From positions 1-9,642 of the forward strand of contig JAJYKI010000022.1 in NCBI GenBank assembly GCA_021788675.1: 9,642 bases of DNA. Direction: 5' to 3'. Source of the stretch: a bacterium. GTDB lineage: Bacteria > Patescibacteriota > Saccharimonadia > Saccharimonadales > UBA4665. Under the pieces are notes generated by a model. That model had not been told where the DNA came from, did no database searches, and saw only the letters and a list, made by a program, of their open reading frames with translations. The translations under genes and the position numbers were made by a program. Shown here piece after piece: positions 1-6,615 of this stretch. Position 1 is the stretch's first letter. The number at the start of each line of letters is the position of its first letter.

Positions 1-1
1 C

Positions 2-796
2 CGGGTCGAAACCGTGTTCCGCCAGAAATTCGATCTCAGTATCATAGTGGATACTTCCTCGAACTCATTGCTTGAAAACGTATATAAACAACTGAGCCCT
101 AAAGCCCTCGGCTCGAGACCGTCAATCATCATCGACCATCACGACCACAACGGTGGTAGCGACATCACATTTGCAAGCGTACGTTTGAACGTGCCGACGG
201 CAGCCGCAACGGCCGAGGTCATCTACGAGCTTAGCGTTCAGTTAGACTGGAAGCTAAATCTTGACGCCCGCAATGCCATTGCCGCTTCTATTCTGTCCGA
301 CTCTCAGGGATTGACGGCCGATAAGACATCATCTAGAACCGTGCACATAATCGGCGAGTTAGTCGAAGGCGGCGTATCGCTGTCGGGACTTGAAAACGCC
401 CGTCGCGACACGATGCGCAAATCTCCTGAAATAGTTAAATATAAAGGTCGCTTGCTGGAGAGGATCGAATACTTACTGGACAACCGTCTGGCACTCTTGG
501 TCATACCCTGGGAAGAAATTCAGCTCTATAGCCCGCAATATAATCCGGCCATGCTGGCACTAGAAGATATGCGCCTGACAAACGACACGCTAATTGCCGT
601 CGTCTTGAAAGTTTACAATGACGGTAGAATTACAGGTAAAATCCGTAGCAACTACGGTACGCCGATAGCCGGAGAGCTGGCTAGTCTTATGGGCGGGGGC
701 GGCCACGATTATGCCAGCGGCTTCAAACTGCCTGACGCCGATCTACAACAGGTCCGCAGTGACGTAATACGACACGCGCTGGAGCTATTAGCATGA
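2..796 (+). CDS. DHH/DHHA1 family phosphoesterase (NrnA/RecJ-like), 5' truncated by window edge
   Basis: This is the C-terminal part of a DHH-superfamily phosphoesterase. The frame is open through base 2, so the GTG at 14 is probably not the true start: the N-terminal motif I that holds the first metal-binding residues lies outside the window. Numbered from that GTG, I see motif II (DLSIIVDTSS, 7-16), the signature DHH (41-43, in IIIDHHDHN), motif IV with Asp96 (ILSDSQGL), and a C-terminal DHHA1 substrate-binding domain ending in GGGGH (227-231) followed by DYASGF. The order and spacing fit the nanoRNase/pAp-phosphatase (NrnA) branch, which degrades short oligoribonucleotides or pAp using Mn2+ in the cytoplasm; RecJ-type exonucleases are longer. 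The TGA stop overlaps the ATG of cysS (ATGA at 793-796), so the two are probably cotranscribed and translationally coupled. Family is secure; exact substrate is inferred. Confidence 0.88.
   Translation, partial: RVETVFRQKFDLSIIVDTSSNSLLENVYKQLSPKALGSRPSIIIDHHDHNGGSDITFASVRLNVPTAAATAEVIYELSVQLDWKLNLDARNAIAASILSDSQGLTADKTSSRTVHIIGELVEGGVSLSGLENARRDTMRKSPEIVKYKGRLLERIEYLLDNRLALLVIPWEEIQLYSPQYNPAMLALEDMRLTNDTLIAVVLKVYNDGRITGKIRSNYGTPIAGELASLMGGGGHDYASGFKLPDADLQQVRSDVIRHALELLA
781..784 (+). promoter_or_regulatory. Shine-Dalgarno site for cysS
   Basis: GGAG lies inside the last codons of the DHH gene, 8 nt before the cysS ATG at 793. It supports that start and coupling of the two reading frames. 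Confidence 0.65.
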
Positions 797-2172
797 AGCT
801 GTACAATACCCTAAGCCAACAACTTGAAACACTTAAGCCCAATGATCCACCGTCTGTCACTATCTATACCTGCGGACCGACGGTCTACGATTATCCGCAC
901 ATCGGTAACTGGTTTACTTTCATCCGCTATGATTTACTGGTCAGAACTATCAAAGGCGCCGGCCTGGAACCGAAATGGGTCATGAACATAACCGATGTCG
1001 GGCATCTGACATCCGATGCCGACGAAGGTGAAGACAAGCTTGAGAAGGGCGCCCGCCGTGAAGGCAAGACTGCTTGGGATATCGCTAAATACTACGGCGA
1101 TTATTTTACTGACGGATTAAAGCGACTAAACTTTTTTATGCCCTGGCAACTACCCAAAGCCACCGAGCACATAGCCGAACAAATCAATATGGTAAAACAG
1201 CTGGAAGCCAAAGGTTATACCTATCAACTGGATGATGGAATTTATTACGATACGGCCAAATTTCCAAATTACAAAAACTTCGCCAGACTTGATTTGGACG
1301 AACAGCAAGCCGGCCTGAGAGTCGCCACCAATCCGAACAAACATAACCCGTCAGATTTTGCGCTTTGGAAGTTTTCGCCCAAGGACAAGACGCGCGATAT
1401 GGAATGGGACAGTCCATGGGGTAAGGGTTTTCCCGGCTGGCACATCGAATGTTCAGCCATGTGCTTAAAATATCTAGGTGAGACCGTAGATATCCACTGT
1501 GGCGGCATAGATCACATTCCAATCCATCACACCAATGAAATCGCACAATCCCAAGCCGTAACCGGTAAGCCGCTGGCCAACCTCTGGATGCATACCAATC
1601 ACATTCTCATAGACGACCAAAAGATATCTAAAAGCCTCGGCAACAGTTTGACACTTGAGCAAATCGAAGAGCGGGGCATCAGCCTGCCAGCCTTCAGGCT
1701 TTACGTCATTGAGTCGCATTACCGGAGTCAAAGCAAATTCAGCTGGGAAGGTCTCAAGGCCGCTCAGAACCGTTTGCTAAGATATAAAAACTTCGCGGTT
1801 AAGCGTTTCCAAGTCGAACCCGAGGACGCCAAAGATATACCAGCCCCAGATATCCTCAAGCCGATGGAAGAGGACCTGAACACTCCTCTAGCCCTGGCAA
1901 GCATTGAAGAATATATAAATCAAATTGAATCGACGCCGGCTAATATCGCCAGCATCAAAGCCGCGATTCAGATTATCGATGACATACTAGGCCTCGACTT
2001 AAATTCAACCAAGGATATATCTGATGACCAAAAACGCTTAATCAGCGAGCGAATGCAAGCCAGGACCGATCATGACTGGCAAAAATCCGACGAGTTAAGA
2101 GACATACTCGCACAACAGAACATTGGCCTAAACGATTTAAAAGATTATTCCGCCTGGTACTATTTATCTTGA
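793..2172 (+). CDS. cysS: Cysteinyl-tRNA synthetase
   Basis: Class I aminoacyl-tRNA synthetase that charges tRNA-Cys with cysteine using ATP, in the cytoplasm. The 459 residues match the usual bacterial length of about 460. The Rossmann catalytic core shows the HIGH-equivalent HIGN (36-39) and KMSKS-equivalent KISKS (277-281). Zinc ligands can be assigned by comparison with the E. coli enzyme: Cys27 (in YTCGPTVYD), Cys220 (HIECSAM), His245 and Glu249 (HIPIHHTNE). The C-terminal region (about 320-459) is the helical anticodon-binding part. The start is supported by GGAG at 781-784, 8 nt upstream of the ATG, and by the ATGA overlap with the DHH gene. The 3' end overlaps the convergent AI-2E gene by 13 nt. 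No missing catalytic residue was noticed. Confidence 0.98.
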   Translation: MKLYNTLSQQLETLKPNDPPSVTIYTCGPTVYDYPHIGNWFTFIRYDLLVRTIKGAGLEPKWVMNITDVGHLTSDADEGEDKLEKGARREGKTAWDIAKYYGDYFTDGLKRLNFFMPWQLPKATEHIAEQINMVKQLEAKGYTYQLDDGIYYDTAKFPNYKNFARLDLDEQQAGLRVATNPNKHNPSDFALWKFSPKDKTRDMEWDSPWGKGFPGWHIECSAMCLKYLGETVDIHCGGIDHIPIHHTNEIAQSQAVTGKPLANLWMHTNHILIDDQKISKSLGNSLTLEQIEERGISLPAFRLYVIESHYRSQSKFSWEGLKAAQNRLLRYKNFAVKRFQVEPEDAKDIPAPDILKPMEEDLNTPLALASIEEYINQIESTPANIASIKAAIQIIDDILGLDLNSTKDISDDQKRLISERMQARTDHDWQKSDELRDILAQQNIGLNDLKDYSAWYYLS

Positions 2173-3269
2173 GCTCGCGCCGTAGCCAGGCGTCGCTGCG
2201 ACATATATTCTAGCACTAAAACTCTAATGCAGGCGGCCAAGGGTATGGCAACCAGACCCCCGAACAGACCGGCAAAGTTGATTCCAATTATAATCGATGC
2301 GAATACCAGCAGCGGCGACATGTTAGTCGTATTGGCCTGGATACGTGGCTGGAGTAAGTAGCTTTCCACCTGCATATAAATTATGTAGTAAACCAGTAGA
2401 ATAAAGGCGGCCGTAACCGAATGAAACAATGCGACCAAGCTTATAATAATCGCACCAATCGTGTGGCCAATCATTGGAATCAAGCCGGCCAGGAACACAA
2501 TGACCATTAAAGCCACCGGATAGCCGACGTGCAGCAGAAATAGTGGCGGAGCCAAAGCCAGAGCGGCGATCAGAGCCAACAGAACCTGTCCGTTGACATA
2601 ACCCTTAACGACTGAGTACATGTCTGAAACTACCCGACCGACTAGTTGCGAGTTCTTATCGGGCACAAAATTTTCCTTAGCGGATTTCATCCAACGCGGA
2701 CCCTCGACCAGCATCATGAACGTCATGGCTAAAACTGTTAGGGTCGCGAATATGCTGCCGGCAATTCCGGTAATTGATGAAAAAGCGTTACCGCTAGCCG
2801 ATTGGGCTTTTCTGGTTACTTGAGTCGAAAGCGCGTTGACTTCACCTTGTAAATGATGCGAACGAATAAAATGGCCGAGACCGCTGTTCTGATCGTTGAC
2901 ACTTTGCACCAGCTGCGGAGCGGCAGCGATAAACTTTTCGGTCTGATGAACCAACGGCGGAATAATATATGACGCGAATAAGCCAAGCAGTATGACTACT
3001 ATCAAAAATGAAGCCGTGGTTGCAATCGAGCGGCTACCGCGTCGTTTGCCAGGGATAAGCTTGGCTATTTTTGCAACCGGTGCATTAAGCGCAATCGCTA
3101 AAAAGAAGGCTATAAATATCAGCAATATGGCGTGCGTGACCTTAAGTAACGCCGAAATTAGGGCTAAGGTAACAATAACTACGACTATAACCCGTAGTAA
3201 CGTCCGGTTAGATACTGTTAAATAGACTTCATTAGACGATTCTTTATCCGAATTACGCAAATTCAGCAT
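2160..3269 (-). CDS. AI-2E/PerM family multi-pass membrane transporter
   Basis: A 369-residue integral membrane protein of the AI-2E transporter (PerM/YdiK/TqsA) family. Hydrophobic segments lie at about 24-44, 47-63, 84-105, 163-187, 226-246, 249-265, 266-299 and 319-345, with a soluble stretch at about 106-160 after the third helix, as usual for this family. Family-type motifs in the C-terminal half are GLIPMIGHTIG (262-272), ESYLLQPRI (302-310) and GLFGGLVAIPLAACIRVL (334-351). Characterised members export AI-2 or act as Na+/H+ antiporters, but most are unassigned, so no substrate can be stated. It is the last gene of the minus-strand operon, starting 14 nt after the stop of the second glycosyltransferase; the ribosome site is weak (TGAG close to the ATG). 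In this context transport of, or a membrane role for, a product of the upstream glycosyltransferases is possible but unproven. Its TAG stop lies inside the end of cysS. Confidence 0.9.
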   Translation of the reverse strand: MLNLRNSDKESSNEVYLTVSNRTLLRVIVVVIVTLALISALLKVTHAILLIFIAFFLAIALNAPVAKIAKLIPGKRRGSRSIATTASFLIVVILLGLFASYIIPPLVHQTEKFIAAAPQLVQSVNDQNSGLGHFIRSHHLQGEVNALSTQVTRKAQSASGNAFSSITGIAGSIFATLTVLAMTFMMLVEGPRWMKSAKENFVPDKNSQLVGRVVSDMYSVVKGYVNGQVLLALIAALALAPPLFLLHVGYPVALMVIVFLAGLIPMIGHTIGAIIISLVALFHSVTAAFILLVYYIIYMQVESYLLQPRIQANTTNMSPLLVFASIIIGINFAGLFGGLVAIPLAACIRVLVLEYMSQRRLATARAQDK

Positions 3270-3283
3270 AGGCTCATTATCTG

Positions 3284-4450
3284 TTAAGATAGCCTTTTAT
3301 GCAACGCTGCAATGTAATATTCAACCAGTTTTGGCCCAATAACAGATACATCAAAACTCTCGGCAATAGTCCGACCTGAGCGGGCAAGTGAACGTCGCCG
3401 CACCGGATCGGACATTAAACCACTTAGTTTATTTGCCAGTTCAGCTATATCCCCGGCCTTAAACAACGCGTCCGGATTTACGTCTTTAAGTAGTGCCTGA
3501 TAGCCCGGATTATCCGCCGCAATGACAGCACTGTTGCCATTTGCCATTGCTTCCAATAACACAATACCGAAACTTTCGCCGCTATAACTGGGGAAAATAG
3601 CAATATCCGCCGCCTTAAAATAACCGGCCTTAGCGGCTTCGTCTATATAGCCGGCAAATTTAACCTTATCCGTCAGATTATGCCGGTAAACATACTTTTC
3701 AAGACGATCCCTCAAAGGGCCGTCACCGGCAATCGTCAGCAAATAGGGCGGTAATTCGTCAGAACCGGATTCTAACTGCTGAATTGCCTTAAGCAAGTCC
3801 AGGCAACCCTTGCGCTTGACTAGCCGCCCGAAAAATAACAGGTTTAAGATCTTCGGTTCGGTCTTTTTCGTTGCCGAAGCGAATTTTTGAAAATTAAAAG
3901 CGTTGCCAACGACCACCGGATCAATTTTGTATATATCCCTGCACATAGCCGCCGCCGGTTGACTGACAGCAATAACTTGATCGAACCGGCCGATAGTTTT
4001 AGAAGATAGATAACCCAGCAATCGGCCGCCGATATTAGCAATCCGGCTATACGGCGCCACATGAAACGTCCCAACGACCGCAGTGTCTTTAGCTGCCCAC
4101 TCAATCAGCCGGCCGCCGAAAAAAGGACTGTAGGGCATTTGGATATGCAAGACATCAAAATCGATTTTTCCCAACTCGTCACTCAGTTTGTGTGAACTTA
4201 CCGTTAAAGGCACCGACAAGCTGTTGCCGTTAAACTTAAGACGAACATTCTTGGATATGTCATGTAAATTATTAAGTCGTCTTTTATTAGTCTGTCCGCA
4301 TATATAGTGTACTTCGTGGTCCTGTTTGCTGAGCCATTGACCGATGCTTAGAACGTATTGCTGAACCCCGTCATTCGTATCCAGCGAATCGTCGAGCATC
4401 AGACCGATGACCAGTCGCTTAGCGCCGTTTTTGGTCCAGTGCCCTGGCAT
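3284..4450 (-). CDS. GT4-family glycosyltransferase, PimA/PimB-like (second of pair)
   Basis: A retaining GT-B glycosyltransferase of family GT4. Numbered from the ATG at 4450 (388 residues), the N-terminal acceptor domain has the glycine-containing loop NDGVQQYV (26-33), HIQMP (102-106) and GTFH (127-130). The C-terminal nucleotide-sugar domain has FGRLVKRKG (207-215), AGDGP (241-245) and the EX7E motif ESFGIVLLE (292-300). The start is decided by GAGG at 4457-4460, which sits 6 nt from the ATG at 4450 but directly touches the ATG at 4456, so the shorter form is preferred. The gene overlaps the upstream glycosyltransferase by 32 nt, implying translational coupling. No signal peptide or membrane helix; like PimA it would work at the inner face of the membrane. 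It resembles its neighbour in motif order but is clearly divergent, so the two probably add successive sugars. Donor and acceptor are not readable from sequence. Confidence 0.9.
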   Translation of the reverse strand: MPGHWTKNGAKRLVIGLMLDDSLDTNDGVQQYVLSIGQWLSKQDHEVHYICGQTNKRRLNNLHDISKNVRLKFNGNSLSVPLTVSSHKLSDELGKIDFDVLHIQMPYSPFFGGRLIEWAAKDTAVVGTFHVAPYSRIANIGGRLLGYLSSKTIGRFDQVIAVSQPAAAMCRDIYKIDPVVVGNAFNFQKFASATKKTEPKILNLLFFGRLVKRKGCLDLLKAIQQLESGSDELPPYLLTIAGDGPLRDRLEKYVYRHNLTDKVKFAGYIDEAAKAGYFKAADIAIFPSYSGESFGIVLLEAMANGNSAVIAADNPGYQALLKDVNPDALFKAGDIAELANKLSGLMSDPVRRRSLARSGRTIAESFDVSVIGPKLVEYYIAALHKRLS

Positions 4451-5555
4451 AAACATCCTCGTACTGTGCCGTAATATTAAAAAAAGAATAGTTGCTTACA
4501 TAATCTTTCGCCCAAGACAGCCATAAGCTTCTTATACGTTCATCGTACAGCATCAATTCAAGACGCCTAGTGAACTCAAGCGTATCTTTCGGATTGACGA
4601 TCGATAACTGTCCGCTATCTTTCATAAGCGCAGCATAACCACCATTATTACCGGCAACCGCAACCGTCGCGGTCGCCATTGCCTCTAACAACACTATCCC
4701 GAAGCTTTCACCGTATAGCGCCGGCGAACAAAACAAGTCAGACTCCCTGAGAAGCTGAAGTTTAGTGTCGTCGTCAACAAAACCTTTAAAGTCGATGCTT
4801 GAATTAAGTCCAAGCTCCAAACTCAGTCTTTTAAGCATTGTCATGTCTGGGCCATCACCAGCTATAACCAACCTGACGTCTGGATGTTTCGTTTTTAGCA
4901 AGCTAAATGCTTTGAGCAGATACTTAACGCCTTTTCTTTTTTCCAGTCTACCGACATACAATATGGTTTTAGAATTATGAACCTGACTATGTTTAGACGG
5001 TGTATAAAAACCAAGGTCGATGGCATTGGGAATAATATCAATCGGCGAATCACTCAAACTGCGCACGTATCCGGCAGCCGCGTCAGATACCGCTGTAAAA
5101 GCATCGAGGTACTTCAGGATCGAAAGAGCGTAGGGCGTCACGACCTTAACGACAGAACGACTGACGATAGTTTCCGGCACAACGGCGTGAAATGTAGCGA
5201 TATTAACCGACTTCGAACGGCTCAATATCTGGCGACTGACGACCGGCACCCAAGGCTCATGAAAATGAATAATATCAAAGTTGTATTTACTTAAAATCTT
5301 TTCGATTTGCTCGCTATCTATCGCTACGCTTATTTGTAGCGACGTATGGGTCGGTGATTTAAATTCGGTACCGGTACCCAGAAAAATGATTCCATCCTCA
5401 TCTAAATGCAAAGTTTGGTCAATGTCTCTAGGCTGCGGGGTAAGTATATATACTTCGTGCCCCCGTTGTATAAGGCCGTGCCTTAGGTTTTTTATGATCT
5501 CAAAGACACCGCCGGCTCGTCCTACGTTATAAGGACAAACCAGCGCGATCTTCAT
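4419..5555 (-). CDS. GT4-family glycosyltransferase, PimA-like (phosphatidylinositol mannosyltransferase-like)
   Basis: A 378-residue GT-B retaining glycosyltransferase, GT4. The N-terminus (MKIALVCPYN, then GGV at 15-17, RGHEV at 31-35) closely follows the pattern of mycobacterial PimA, as do HFHEP (97-101), ATFH (120-123), VSD (156-158) and PNAID (176-180). The C-terminal donor domain carries VGRLEKRKGV (201-210), AGDGP (232-236) and the EX7E motif ESFGIVLLE (283-291). Length matches PimA (about 380). PimA moves mannose from GDP-Man to phosphatidyl-myo-inositol at the cytoplasmic membrane face; here the lipid acceptor and sugar are inferred only, and other glycolipid or polysaccharide roles fit equally. 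The ATG overlaps the TGA of the hydrolase (TCAT on the plus strand, 5552-5555) and has a good GGAG (5562-5565) 6 nt upstream. It overlaps the next glycosyltransferase by 32 nt. Middle gene of a coupled operon. Confidence 0.9.
   Translation of the reverse strand: MKIALVCPYNVGRAGGVFEIIKNLRHGLIQRGHEVYILTPQPRDIDQTLHLDEDGIIFLGTGTEFKSPTHTSLQISVAIDSEQIEKILSKYNFDIIHFHEPWVPVVSRQILSRSKSVNIATFHAVVPETIVSRSVVKVVTPYALSILKYLDAFTAVSDAAAGYVRSLSDSPIDIIPNAIDLGFYTPSKHSQVHNSKTILYVGRLEKRKGVKYLLKAFSLLKTKHPDVRLVIAGDGPDMTMLKRLSLELGLNSSIDFKGFVDDDTKLQLLRESDLFCSPALYGESFGIVLLEAMATATVAVAGNNGGYAALMKDSGQLSIVNPKDTLEFTRRLELMLYDERIRSLWLSWAKDYVSNYSFFNITAQYEDVYARALDQKRR
4457..4460 (-). promoter_or_regulatory. Shine-Dalgarno site deciding the start of the second glycosyltransferase
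   Basis: On the minus strand GAGG (4460 to 4457) is followed immediately by an ATG at 4456 and, 6 nt later, by an in-frame ATG at 4450. Only the 4450 start has a workable spacing. The site lies inside the coding region of the upstream glycosyltransferase. Confidence 0.7.
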
Positions 5556-6484
5556 TTTAAGCTCCGGATTTTACGGCTTAAGTCTTTAGGCACCATTACG
5601 CTGGCAGCTTTTTTATCCGCAATAACCGTCGGGGCGTGATTGGTCGCACTAATCAACGATTGCGTAAAATCTTCATAAATCACTCTCAGGTGCTGCTCAA
5701 CTTTAGCATTATCCAGGAAATGATCATTAACGGTTGCAACGTGCCAAAGCGGAACAGCTATCTGCTGGCTACAATTCGAAAAAGTCAGCAGATCGATAGT
5801 CGTCAACATATAGGTTCGCACGTCGTTCATTTGCCATAAGCCGACTTCAATATCCAACAAGTACTTAAGCTGCTCATTCGACTCTACACTATTAAATTTA
5901 TGCTTAGCATTATGCGATTTTGCATATACCAAATTAAGCATTAAACGATTTAGTGCCAAGTGCCGGAACATAAAAGAGTTAAAACGCCCGGACAGTAACC
6001 TGGCACTGTTTAAATAAAAGTAATACCTGGTTTTAGAAAAATTTAAATCTTCGTGGTCCGCAAAACCGACTAAAGACACTACCAGCTTAACGTTTTTCTG
6101 CAATTCGGGATTGCGCTGCAGCATTCGCGTTACAATCACGAAACCATAACTCATGCCGACGATAATCACACGCTTACGTCTATATTTTAATTTAATAAAC
6201 GATGCCAGATAGTCGGCAAAATTATCCAGTGTCGGTTTTTTGCCTATCTTATAAAAACTGTCCATGCCACCGAACCCAGGCAAATCAGGCATCGTGACAT
6301 TACCAAAGCCATGTAATACCTGAGCCAAACCCCACCATCTTTCCAGACTGGAGTGATGTCCGTAAATGAAAAGTATTTCCTGGGCGTTTTTTCGTTTTGA
6401 GCGTAAGCTTAACATGCGTCCCTTAAGGCCGTTCATATTCAATGACTCGATGTACTGGGAGGGACTGGTTTTAGTAGCAGGCAT
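5552..6484 (-). CDS. Alpha/beta-hydrolase fold protein
   Basis: A 310-residue cytoplasmic alpha/beta hydrolase, first gene of the minus-strand operon. The nucleophile elbow is GMSYG (110-114) with Ser112. DLPGFGGMD (67-75) is the usual loop after strand 4, and the oxyanion-hole region is likely IYGHHSS (40-46), with YGH where HG is more common. The acid is probably Asp254 or Asp258 (NDHFLD) and the base His283 (TNHAPT), so a full triad is present and activity is likely. A helical cap is expected at about 145-225. No signal peptide or transmembrane segment. The N-terminal 30 residues and the basic C-terminal tail (KDLSRKIRSLK) are outside the core fold. Substrate cannot be read: esterase, lipase or acyl-transfer roles are all possible. 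Its place before two GT4 enzymes suggests trimming or processing of a lipid or sugar ester. The ribosome site is poor (AGAG 13 nt from the ATG). Confidence 0.85.
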   Translation of the reverse strand: MPATKTSPSQYIESLNMNGLKGRMLSLRSKRKNAQEILFIYGHHSSLERWWGLAQVLHGFGNVTMPDLPGFGGMDSFYKIGKKPTLDNFADYLASFIKLKYRRKRVIIVGMSYGFVIVTRMLQRNPELQKNVKLVVSLVGFADHEDLNFSKTRYYFYLNSARLLSGRFNSFMFRHLALNRLMLNLVYAKSHNAKHKFNSVESNEQLKYLLDIEVGLWQMNDVRTYMLTTIDLLTFSNCSQQIAVPLWHVATVNDHFLDNAKVEQHLRVIYEDFTQSLISATNHAPTVIADKKAASVMVPKDLSRKIRSLK

Positions 6485-6516
6485 AAAAAAATCTAATCTC
6501 TAATAATGTCAACTCA

Positions 6517-6545
6517 ACTGTAGTTTATTTTCATCTGTTAGGCAA
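6517..6545 (-). promoter_or_regulatory. Putative promoter for the hydrolase/glycosyltransferase/AI-2E operon
   Basis: Minus strand: -35 TTGCCT (6545-6540), 17-nt spacer, -10 TACAGT (6522-6517); each hexamer matches consensus at 4 of 6. Initiation near 6510 would leave a leader of about 26 nt before the ATG at 6484. A perfect TTGACA also occurs at about 6510-6505, but the -10 it would pair with falls on the start codon, so it is less likely. Confidence 0.4.
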
Positions 6546-6582
6546 GCTTTCTAAAGAGTAAATAAAATACACTTTACGCTTA

Positions 6583-6591
6583 TGCTAAAAT
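6583..6591 (+). promoter_or_regulatory. Extended -10 promoter for the cytochrome b gene
   Basis: TGCTAAAAT carries the TG-n extension plus TAAAAT (5 of 6 to TATAAT). No clear -35 lies upstream, which is acceptable for extended -10 promoters. Initiation near 6598 would leave a leader of about 18 nt that includes the ribosome site at 6603-6608. The region 6485-6615 therefore holds back-to-back promoters for the cytochrome b gene and the minus-strand operon. Confidence 0.5.
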
Positions 6592-6602
6592 AAAAATAAG
6601 AA

Positions 6603-6608
6603 AGAGGG
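6603..6608 (+). promoter_or_regulatory. Shine-Dalgarno site for the cytochrome b gene
   Basis: AGAGGG sits 7 nt before the ATG at 6616 and supports that start. It is the clearest ribosome site among the genes that begin a transcript in this window. Confidence 0.7.
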
Positions 6609-6615
6609 TAATCCT

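Noticed and set aside
14..16. GTG at 14 as the start of the DHH gene
   Set aside because: The frame is open to the window edge and DHH enzymes need an N-terminal motif I that is absent downstream of this codon, so the gene is cut by the window.
1184..1546. Open frame of 120 codons antisense to cysS
   Set aside because: It is fully inside the unmistakable cysS frame, has no ribosome site and an implausible composition rich in Cys and Trp.
2160..3269. Reading the AI-2E family protein as a quorum-sensing exporter
   Set aside because: The family name comes from one characterised member; other members act as ion antiporters or are unassigned, and nothing here points to AI-2.
4977..5294. Open frame of 105 codons antisense to the first glycosyltransferase
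   Set aside because: It lies over conserved GT4 motifs on the other strand, is arginine-rich with no recognisable domain, and has no promoter or ribosome site.
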